Assembly: GCA_003550445.1 (NCBI GenBank)
Contig: PUKG01000105.1
Span: forward strand, 1-9,509
DNA length: 9,509 nt
Source of the DNA: Halobacteroidaceae bacterium
GTDB taxonomy: Bacteria > Bacillota > Halanaerobiia > B1SED10-174
Reading direction: 5' to 3'
Below are positions 1 to 5,981 of this stretch, piece after piece. A program made the translations under genes and the position numbers. The notes under the pieces are model-generated. The model was not told the DNA's origin. It did no database searches and worked only from the letters and a program-made list of their open reading frames with translations. Numbering within the stretch: position 1 is the stretch's first letter; each line of letters opens with the position of its first letter.

Positions 1-418
1 ATTCTAATGTCTGACCAAGGCAAAGCCCTCGATCGGCTCCGCTTTTAAGTAAATCCGTTTTAATTACAATGTTAAGGTGATTGGGCATGTGAGTTATATC
101 AAAACCTGCTAACTGACCAATCTCCTCTCCATCAACAAGAACGCGGTCTCCAGCTACTGCAACTCCTGCACGGGCAATTTCGACAAATCCCAGGTAAGCA
201 ATGTTGTTAACAGTGTCCCCGGGACCCGCATCCTCATCAGTAAGAATAATTTCGTGAATTTCTCCGGATAGAAGGGCCCGGGAAATCGGCTTAATTAATT
301 CCAGGTTTCTATCGGGAAAATACCCCTGAAGAACAACAACGAGATCGGAAGAAATATCATTTTTGGCATAATAGGGGTTGGTTTTAAAAGCCCCCTTTTG
401 ATATGGATCGTTACTCAA
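1..418 (-). CDS. Conserved-looking small protein of unknown function, TTG start, C-terminus cut by window edge
   Basis: The reading frame is open for 139 codons from a TTG at 418 and leaves the window without a stop. The start is forced: the only nearby upstream ATGs (two in tandem, 441 to 436) run in the same frame into a TAA three codons later. A strong GAGGGGGG site (434-427) lies 8 nt before the TTG. The protein starts MSNDPYQKGAF, is soluble, and has no signal peptide or membrane segment. It contains ordered stretches that look like a conserved fold, such as EDAGPGDTVNNIAYLGFVEI (about residues 60-79), an alternating beta-like GDRVLVDGEEIGQLAGFD, and THMPNHLNIVIKTDL with two histidines. 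I do not recognise the function. It faintly resembles small Firmicutes proteins I associate with DUF6917, but that is an unverified recollection. It lies downstream of rpoN in the same direction but has its own candidate promoter. Confidence 0.8.
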   Translation of the reverse strand, partial: MSNDPYQKGAFKTNPYYAKNDISSDLVVVLQGYFPDRNLELIKPISRALLSGEIHEIILTDEDAGPGDTVNNIAYLGFVEIARAGVAVAGDRVLVDGEEIGQLAGFDITHMPNHLNIVIKTDLLKSGADRGLCLGQTLE

Positions 419-431
419 AATTTAATCCCCC

Positions 432-446
432 CTCATCATTGATGAG
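432..446. repeat. Perfect 15-bp palindrome in the leader of the unknown gene (candidate operator)
   Basis: The sequence CTCATCATTGATGAG has 7-bp arms that are exact inverted copies around a single central base. It sits just downstream of the predicted transcription start (about 452-454), and its end (432-434) is shared with the Shine-Dalgarno stretch GAGGGGGG at 434-427. As DNA it has the form of a site for a dimeric repressor that would block initiation or early elongation. As RNA it could fold into a 5-bp stem with a 5-nt loop touching the ribosome binding site. Which of these applies, or whether it is chance, cannot be told from the sequence. Confidence 0.5.
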
Positions 447-459
447 TGACTATAATCAT

Positions 460-488
460 ATTTTACCCTTTTTCGCCAAATTTGTCCA
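460..488 (-). promoter_or_regulatory. Candidate sigma-A promoter for the unknown TTG-start gene
   Basis: On the minus strand TGGACA (488-483) and TAAAAT (465-460) are separated by exactly 17 bp. Each hexamer matches the sigma-A consensus at 5 of 6 positions. Transcription would start near 452-454, about 35 nt before the TTG at 418. The -35 element begins only 6 bp after the rpoN stop codon, so the downstream gene can be expressed independently of the long upstream operon. No terminator hairpin separates rpoN from it, so read-through is also possible. This is a pattern match, not a mapped start. Confidence 0.6.
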
Positions 489-494
489 CCCTTT

Positions 495-1853
495 TTAAAG
501 CATTCTTTTCCTTTCGGTGGATGATGGGATCCGCAATTGTTTCCGGTATTTTGCAACAGTCCTGCGGGATATCCCAATTCCTTTTCCCTCTTCTAATTCA
601 TTGGCAATATCCTGATCACTTAAAGGTTTTTGTTTGTTTTCCTTATCTACCATTTCCCTGATAAGTTCTTTAATGCTTATTGACGAATGGGTTTCCACAC
701 CACTATTGAAAAAATATTTAAGTTCATAAATTCCGTAGGGAGTCTGGATATATTTCCCGGTTGTTGCCCGACAGATAGTAGAAATATGCAAACCAAGATG
801 TTCTGCAACGTCCCTCAATGCAAGTGGTTTCAGGGCTTTTTTACCGGAGGAGAAAAAGCCCCCCTGCAATTCGAGCAGGGCTTCGGTTATCCGGAAAAGT
901 GTCACCCGACGCTGTTCGATACACCTCAAAAGCCAGCGGGCCCCTTTAAGTTTCCTCTCCAGGAATTCTTTAACTTCAGGGTTGTCCTTCTTATGCCAGA
1001 GGGCCCGGTAATTTCCACCCAATCGCAGCCGGGGATAAACAGCATCATTCATAATAATTCTCCATTCGTTATCCACCCTAACCAGGATAATATCGGGTTC
1101 AAGGTAGCGAACCTGCTGCTCTTCGTAGGCTGCAGACGGATAGGGATAAAGGGAGCGCAAAAGGTTAACCCCTCTGTCAAAAGCCTCGGGGCCCGGTTCA
1201 AACTTACTACGGATGGATGGCCATTTTCCCCTGGTAAGCTCGGCCCAGTGTCTGCCGATTATTTTCCGTGCCCATTCCTTTTGTTGTTCGGGTGCTTCAA
1301 GAGCAGCCAGCTGATGAGCAAGGGCTTCCTGAATATTTACCGCTCCATGCCCCGGGGGGTCCTGTTCAAGTAATAGTTCTCGAACTTCCTCAACCTCATC
1401 AGTAGAAACTCCGAGCAACCTTGATACCTGGTGAATGGAAATTGCAAGATAACCCTTTTCATCTAAGGAACCGATAAGAAATGAAGCAATCTTTTGCCGA
1501 ATCTCATCTGGAAGGAGCAGGTTCATTTGCCTTGTTAAATATTCATCCCGGCTGATGGGCTGGGCCAGTATTTTTTCTTCTACCCTTTCGTTTCCATTAG
1601 ATTTTACTTCCTGGTTAAAAGCATAATCTGTGTTGGCAAAAATCTCTTCCCACTCTTCCGAACTATAATTGTCCAGGCTGACAGTATCTTCCTGCTCACC
1701 GACTTCCAGAAGGGGATTTTCCTGGGCCTCTTTTTGCAAAAGTTCTTTAAGATCCAGAGTGGACAGCTGCAAAATATTTAAGGCCTGCTGTAATCGGGGT
1801 GTCATTATTAAGGTTTGTTTTTGCTCTAAACGCAGATTCAAGTTCATCTGCAT
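495..1853 (-). CDS. rpoN: RNA polymerase sigma-54 factor RpoN
   Basis: This is the alternative sigma factor that directs polymerase to -24/-12 promoters and needs AAA+ enhancer-binding proteins to open DNA. At 452 residues it has the family's usual length. Region I (1 to about 50) is Gln/Leu-rich with the typical QTLIMTPRLQQALNILQLS stretch. It is followed by an acidic region II (about 51-100), a core-binding region, the DNA-binding helix-turn-helix LRDVAEHLGLHISTICRATT (about 346-365) and the RpoN box SRRTVAKYRK (429-438). All regions are present, so the gene looks intact. Oddities are DPPGHGAVNIQE (165-176), where DPPGVGAR is usual, LYPYPS (235-240), where NPRPG-like sequence is usual, and Cys361 in the HTH, where Ser is usual. 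It starts 6 bp after the whiA stop, and its AGGGGA ribosome site lies inside the end of whiA, so it is probably co-transcribed. No activator gene is in the window. Confidence 0.96.
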   Translation of the reverse strand: MQMNLNLRLEQKQTLIMTPRLQQALNILQLSTLDLKELLQKEAQENPLLEVGEQEDTVSLDNYSSEEWEEIFANTDYAFNQEVKSNGNERVEEKILAQPISRDEYLTRQMNLLLPDEIRQKIASFLIGSLDEKGYLAISIHQVSRLLGVSTDEVEEVRELLLEQDPPGHGAVNIQEALAHQLAALEAPEQQKEWARKIIGRHWAELTRGKWPSIRSKFEPGPEAFDRGVNLLRSLYPYPSAAYEEQQVRYLEPDIILVRVDNEWRIIMNDAVYPRLRLGGNYRALWHKKDNPEVKEFLERKLKGARWLLRCIEQRRVTLFRITEALLELQGGFFSSGKKALKPLALRDVAEHLGLHISTICRATTGKYIQTPYGIYELKYFFNSGVETHSSISIKELIREMVDKENKQKPLSDQDIANELEEGKGIGISRRTVAKYRKQLRIPSSTERKRML

Positions 1854-1859
1854 GTTATT

Positions 1860-2804
1860 TCACTTCCCCTCTTTCCGAATTTCCTCGGCAATTCTACTGA
1901 TTCGACGCATTCGGTGATTAACACCCGATTTCCCAACAGGGGGATTGCACCGATCCCCAAGTTCTTTTAAGGTGAGGTGGGGATAACGAATCCGTAAGCG
2001 TGCTATATCTTGAAGTCCGGGGGGAAGGTTAGTTAAACCCAGGTTCAGGGAAATTGTCCTGATATCCTCCAACTGTTTCAATCCGGCCTGGATGGTTTTT
2101 TCCAGGTTTGCAGTTTCCCAATTTACCCTGCGGTTTACCGTCCCCCGCATTTCTTTAAAAATTCTGTTGCTTTCCACATCAAGAAGGATACGATGTGCAC
2201 CCGTTAGATTTAAAAAGTTTAAAATATCCTCTGCCCGGTTCAGATAAACCAACCAGAAATTCCTTCTATTTCTTATCCCCGGGGTTAATCCCAGTCTACT
2301 TTCCACCTGTTGAATTCCTTCTGCAATTTCTTTTCGCTCGCAGAGGATTTCCAAATAATAACCGGATCCAGGGTTATTAATTGAGCCCCTTCCCAGAAAA
2401 TAGCCCCTTAAAAAAGCCCTGCGGGGATTCTCCCCCTTCAGAAGTTTCCAGGGAACCTGCCCGGTAGGAAAGCGGTTTTTCTCCACCAAACCCAATTCTT
2501 CCATTAACCTGGTTAGGTTTTCCTGGGGAGCAACTTCAAGACGGTAGCGCTGGCTGCTTCCAACCTGCCCTCCACCTCCAACTCGAATCTGAATCTTAAG
2601 GTCCTCCTGGATCCGCCTTAAAAGGGCATACAGTCGGCGTGCAACCTGTGCCCCTTCTGTTTCCCAGTTTAAACCCAGTCCCCTGTTATCAATATTCAAT
2701 GTCCCGCTGCTTAATAACATTCCGGCAAGTTCAGCCTTAATCTCAACCGGCATTCCCAGGGGAAGGCGGACAAGTTCATCTTTTACCCTGTTGCTGAAAG
2801 ACAT
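1860..2804 (-). CDS. whiA: WhiA-family DNA-binding regulator
   Basis: WhiA proteins are found across Gram-positive bacteria. They regulate sporulation in Streptomyces and affect cell division and chromosome segregation in Bacillus (YvcL). The 314-residue length is normal. The N-terminal part is the degenerate LAGLIDADG homing-endonuclease-like fold, with a characteristic LRGYFLGRGSINNPGSGYYL segment around residues 133-152; the family lacks nuclease activity. The C-terminal helix-turn-helix domain (about 270-310) contains LKELGDRCNPPVGKSGVNHR, the most conserved WhiA motif. The ATG lies one base after the yvcK stop (TAA-A-ATG) and has only a weak GGGG ribosome site within the yvcK end, which suggests translational coupling to yvcK. 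Order and orientation after rapZ-yvcK match the Firmicutes core cluster. Confidence 0.96.
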   Translation of the reverse strand: MSFSNRVKDELVRLPLGMPVEIKAELAGMLLSSGTLNIDNRGLGLNWETEGAQVARRLYALLRRIQEDLKIQIRVGGGGQVGSSQRYRLEVAPQENLTRLMEELGLVEKNRFPTGQVPWKLLKGENPRRAFLRGYFLGRGSINNPGSGYYLEILCERKEIAEGIQQVESRLGLTPGIRNRRNFWLVYLNRAEDILNFLNLTGAHRILLDVESNRIFKEMRGTVNRRVNWETANLEKTIQAGLKQLEDIRTISLNLGLTNLPPGLQDIARLRIRYPHLTLKELGDRCNPPVGKSGVNHRMRRISRIAEEIRKEGK

Positions 2805-2805
2805 T

Positions 2806-4119
2806 TTACCAACCCCAGTTCCAGAGCCTTAAAAGGGGGTTCTCCCTCCCATTTCTTAAATAACCGGCAACTCCCATTATCTCCCGGGCAAGAGCCTGGG
2901 GGTTATGCCTGATATAATTCTCTTCATCGAGTAAAGGACTTTCAATAACGTTGATTCCTTTGTTTTTTAAACTCTCGTACTTAAAAGAAACAGGATAGGA
3001 TCCTTCTTCTTCGTACCGGGAAGCAGACCTGGGGTTTACTTTTTTATTATTTACAATAATATAATCAGCAATTCTTCCTCCACTATGTTTCTCAATAGCT
3101 TCCAGGTGATCAAGGGCATCATAACCCTGGGTCTCTCCTGCCTGAGTCATAACATTACACACATACAATTTTAAAGCCTCAGAAGCTCTTAAAGCTTCGG
3201 GAATTCCCTTTACAAGGAGGTTGGGAATTATGCTGGTATAAAGGCTTCCCGGCCCGAGAACAATTATTTCGGCCTCTTTAATTGCCTCTATTGTATCGGG
3301 ATGGGGTTTGCAGTTTAAAGGGCTGAGGTAAACCTTGTCAATTCTTCTATCCGGCCGGGGTATATTGGTTTCCCCGCAGGTTTCCGTCCCATCGGTATAG
3401 CGGGCACAGAGCATGCAATTGGTTAGTGTGGAAGGAAGAACCTTTCCCCTAACCGCCAGAACCCGACTTGAATGCCGGATCGCCGTTTCGAAGTCCCCAG
3501 AAATCTTTGACATTGCAGCTATAAATAGGTTTCCAAAACTATGCCCGTTTAGGTCATCGTTATCGTAAAACCTGTACTGGAAAAGTTTCTGCATTAAAGG
3601 CTCAGCATCCGCAAGGGCTACAAGGCAATTTCGAATATCTCCCGGGGGTAAAATCCCCATTTCATCCCTGATTTTTCCGGAACTTCCACCATCATCGGTA
3701 ACCGTTACAATTGCCGTAATATTACTGGTGTATTCCTTAATTCCCCGGAGCATTGTAGCCAGGCCGGTTCCTCCCCCCATTACTACCACACGGGGTCCTC
3801 GCTCCTGCATCCTGCGGTGGTAAACTACAGTAGCCAGGTCATTTTTCTCATCAGGCTGTAGGCTCTTAAATAGGGAGTTGACCATACCCCTTAACCCCAG
3901 AGCAAGGAATAGAATGCCTCCACCCAGGGTCAGAAGGCCAATTAGAATTCCTGCTGCAGGAACCAGTTCTTCCTCCAGGATGGCCACCAGTTGGGTCAGA
4001 TCATTAAAAATCCTTATATCTAAAAGAAATAATAAGCTGATTAAAATTAAGATTAAACCGCCAAGGGCAATAGCCAGCCAGCGTTTGACCTTCATTCCCG
4101 GCAAAAGCCATCGCAGCAT
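2806..4119 (-). CDS. yvcK: YvcK/GlmR (gluconeogenesis factor, CofD-like fold) with N-terminal membrane extension
   Basis: YvcK/GlmR is needed for growth on gluconeogenic carbon sources and proper cell shape in Bacillus. It binds UDP-GlcNAc and stimulates glucosamine-6-phosphate synthesis through GlmS. The conserved domain runs from about residue 108, with VVVMGGGTGL (111-120), TDDGGSSGKIR (141-151), GILPPGDIRN (155-164), NGHSFGN (191-197) and LGPGSLYTS (288-296). The protein is 437 residues against roughly 320 in Bacillus. The extra N-terminal part carries two hydrophobic segments (about 13-35 and 53-80), so this form is probably membrane-bound with the catalytic-like domain cytoplasmic; such extensions occur in some clostridial relatives. 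Cysteines cluster at 225, 228, 238 and 260. The ATG has a strong GGAGGGG site 16 bp after the rapZ stop. It is not expected to be the F420 enzyme CofD, given the rapZ/whiA context. Confidence 0.95.
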   Translation of the reverse strand: MLRWLLPGMKVKRWLAIALGGLILILISLLFLLDIRIFNDLTQLVAILEEELVPAAGILIGLLTLGGGILFLALGLRGMVNSLFKSLQPDEKNDLATVVYHRRMQERGPRVVVMGGGTGLATMLRGIKEYTSNITAIVTVTDDGGSSGKIRDEMGILPPGDIRNCLVALADAEPLMQKLFQYRFYDNDDLNGHSFGNLFIAAMSKISGDFETAIRHSSRVLAVRGKVLPSTLTNCMLCARYTDGTETCGETNIPRPDRRIDKVYLSPLNCKPHPDTIEAIKEAEIIVLGPGSLYTSIIPNLLVKGIPEALRASEALKLYVCNVMTQAGETQGYDALDHLEAIEKHSGGRIADYIIVNNKKVNPRSASRYEEEGSYPVSFKYESLKNKGINVIESPLLDEENYIRHNPQALAREIMGVAGYLRNGRENPLLRLWNWGW

Positions 4120-4135
4120 AAACTCCCCTCCTACA

Positions 4136-5008
4136 CTAAACTGCGCCCTTCATTTTATCTCGATGCTCTAATTGGACATTATAACCTCTTTCCACCAAAA
4201 ACCTTTTTAATCTCTCCCCAATTGCAACGGATCTATGCCTGCCTCCGGTACATCCTATGGCAATTACCAGATTTGATTTGCCTTCATTAATAAACTGGGG
4301 GAGCAAAAAAAGTACAAGGTTAAAAAACTTCTCCATAAAACGGCGGGTCAGGGGCCATTTGCAAACATAATCCTGCACTTCCTGATCTTCCCCGGTAAAA
4401 GGCTGAAGCGAAGGTACATAATGGGGATTCGGCAAAAATCTTACATCCATTACAAGGTCAGCATCCAGGGGAACTCCATGTTTATAACCAAAGGAAATAA
4501 TATTGATACTCATCTTTTTTTGTTTTTCTTCGGTGAAAAAATAGCTCCCCAAAATCCCGGAAAACCGTTCTTTGGACATTTCAGAGGTATCAATTACCCG
4601 GTGGGCTTTCCCCCTGAGTTCTTCAAGTTTTTTCCTCTCCTGATCAATCCCTTCCAGGATCCTTCCTTCAGGAGCAAGGGGGTGGCGGCGCCTGCTCTCC
4701 TTATACCTTCTTACAATTGTTTCGTCCCCCGCTTCCAGGAATAGAATTTCAAAACGGTACCCCTTGGTTTCCATTTCCTGTAATTCCTGAAATAGGGCAT
4801 CAAAAAAATCCCCTCCCCGGATATCGATAACAACGGCCAGTCTTTCCACCTGGCCGGCACCATGCAGGCAGAGTTCATATAGTTTTGTTAAAAATGCTGG
4901 TGGCAGGTTGTCTATACAAAAAAAACCCTGATCTTCAAAAATTTTCAGGGCAAGGGTTTTGCCTGCCCCGGACATTCCGGTAATTATAACAAACTGGATG
5001 TCTTTCAT
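4136..5008 (-). CDS. rapZ: RapZ-family nucleotide-binding protein (YvcJ)
   Basis: RapZ proteins bind nucleotides. In E. coli RapZ senses glucosamine-6-phosphate and steers the decay of the small RNA GlmZ, controlling glmS; the Bacillus homologue YvcJ is a GTPase with less defined roles. The 290-residue length is normal. Walker A is GMSGAGKT (11-18), followed by the family stretch FFCIDNLPP (29-37) and IDIRGG (61-66). The C-terminal domain has FGYKHGVPLDADLVMDVRFL, followed by NPHY and CTGGRHRS (253-260), the metabolite/RNA-binding part in studied members. The ATG is preceded by GGAGG (5019-5015) with 6-nt spacing. It is followed 16 bp later by yvcK. Whether this homologue acts on RNA is unknown; the GlmZ pathway is not expected in Firmicutes. 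Confidence 0.96.
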   Translation of the reverse strand: MKDIQFVIITGMSGAGKTLALKIFEDQGFFCIDNLPPAFLTKLYELCLHGAGQVERLAVVIDIRGGDFFDALFQELQEMETKGYRFEILFLEAGDETIVRRYKESRRRHPLAPEGRILEGIDQERKKLEELRGKAHRVIDTSEMSKERFSGILGSYFFTEEKQKKMSINIISFGYKHGVPLDADLVMDVRFLPNPHYVPSLQPFTGEDQEVQDYVCKWPLTRRFMEKFFNLVLFLLPQFINEGKSNLVIAIGCTGGRHRSVAIGERLKRFLVERGYNVQLEHRDKMKGAV

Positions 5009-5086
5009 CCTTGACCTCCGTATGCAAAAAATATGCCTACTTTTATTAAATTCTTCGACAGGCTCAAAAAAATTCCTGCCAGTCTA
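5009..5086 (-). promoter_or_regulatory. 78-bp spacer before rapZ with a possible hairpin and spaced direct repeat
   Basis: This is one of only two gaps longer than about 30 bp. In the transcribed strand TGGCAGG (5081-5075) can pair with CCTGTCG (5062-5056), including two G-U pairs, around a 12-nt loop that holds the T-run. No U-tract follows the stem, so it does not look like an intrinsic terminator. The pentamer GCATA occurs at 5036-5032 and 5025-5021, an 11-bp period just upstream of the GGAGG ribosome site (5019-5015). A weak promoter-like pair, TTGAGC (5067-5062) with TAAAAG 16 bp later, matches consensus at only 4 of 6 positions each. An internal start for rapZ is plausible but not shown. 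Confidence 0.3.
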
Positions 5087-5953
5087 TTAAGCCTTTTTTC
5101 TTCGGGCCAGGAAAAAGCCTGTCACCGCAAGCCCAAGGAGGTAGAAAATAATTATGAAAATTGCTGGATAATTTGGTTTCTCAGGAGGGATAGGCCCAAC
5201 AGGTTTTAAAACGGGATTACTCTGGGCAAGCAAATCCTGCTGGTCCAAGTTTTCCGGAAGCAGCATATCAATTATTGGATGTGCCACCCCATTTTCAACC
5301 TTCCCACCAAAACTCCAGAGAGTTGGCTCCTCGGTAATCTCCCGGAAATAATATGGGTTTAGGGGATCATAGGCTCCAACAATAACATAATAACGAGCAT
5401 CATTGAGTGGGCCCAACCAGTCCATAGGGACCGCCAGAGTGATGGTATTACCTTCAACTGAAATATCCGAACCTTCCAGGCTTGTAGGTCGGGGGCTTTC
5501 CCAGGAAACATCTTCTTCAGGAGAGCGCCACTCTTCCCCTTCCTCAAGTCCCTGAATCCACCACCCGGAGAAAATAATCACTTTGTTCCAGGGAAAATCC
5601 GGACTCATTTCCACCTCAAGAACCGGCTTTACGGGTTCGGTGCTCCCACCCTCTTCATTGTCAATGTAAAGATGAACCAGGGGGTGGGTAAAACCATAAA
5701 ACCCTTCCCAGGGATCGGTGAGTTCTCCAAAAGAAAAATCAAAGTAATAAACATTTTCTCCCTTTCTAACCCTGAAATCCTGAAGGTCAAATAGTCCTTC
5801 ATGGGGATAAAAATGGGGGTGCAGGGGATAAAGGTAACTTCCCGGGCCAAAATCATCTCCAATATTGTCTTCGTGGAAAAACAATACATCATCGGCATTA
5901 ACGGGATAAGAAATTAAAAACAATAAGACCAAAACCAGGAAAATTGGTTTCAT
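5087..5953 (-). CDS. Secreted, C-terminally membrane-anchored protein with glucodextranase C-terminal-like domain
   Basis: The 288-residue protein begins with a clear signal peptide (1-20, likely cut after PVNA). It ends with a proline-rich linker (about 247-261), one membrane helix (about 263-282) and a basic ARRKKA tail, so the main domain faces outside. That domain (about 21-235) has the series IGDDFGPGSYLYP, then FDLQDFRV, GFTHPLVHLYID, and VPMDWLG. I recognise this pattern as the beta-sandwich found at the C-terminus of glucodextranases and related amylolytic enzymes (Glucodextranase_C, DOMON-like). No catalytic glycosidase domain is present, so a carbohydrate- or ligand-binding surface role is inferred. 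It is rich in Trp, Tyr, Phe, Asp and Glu. GGGAGG precedes the ATG by about 6 nt. It follows the mutase by 28 bp and probably shares its transcript. The domain call is from memory of the family. Confidence 0.75.
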   Translation of the reverse strand: MKPIFLVLVLLFLISYPVNADDVLFFHEDNIGDDFGPGSYLYPLHPHFYPHEGLFDLQDFRVRKGENVYYFDFSFGELTDPWEGFYGFTHPLVHLYIDNEEGGSTEPVKPVLEVEMSPDFPWNKVIIFSGWWIQGLEEGEEWRSPEEDVSWESPRPTSLEGSDISVEGNTITLAVPMDWLGPLNDARYYVIVGAYDPLNPYYFREITEEPTLWSFGGKVENGVAHPIIDMLLPENLDQQDLLAQSNPVLKPVGPIPPEKPNYPAIFIIIFYLLGLAVTGFFLARRKKA

Positions 5954-5981
5954 TTTTTCCTCCCTTCCGCGGACCTTCCTA

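Noticed and set aside
687..1373. A 228-codon open frame on the plus strand inside rpoN
   Set aside because: It lies wholly antisense to an intact rpoN with full family motifs. Its translation shows no recognisable domain, and it results from the skewed base composition of the opposite strand.
2640..2655. A minus-strand stretch GGGCACAGGTTGCA resembling a sigma-54 -24/-12 promoter
   Set aside because: The GG and GC elements are 8 nt apart instead of the required 10, and it lies inside whiA.
4850..4872. A plus-strand GG-N10-GC arrangement (GGCACCATGCAGGC)
   Set aside because: The -12 part lacks the TTGC form, and the site is inside rapZ on the strand opposite to all genes.
5056..5081. Intrinsic terminator after the glucodextranase-C-like gene
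   Set aside because: The stem has G-U pairs and its T-run is in the loop, not after the stem; the sequence after it is purine-rich.
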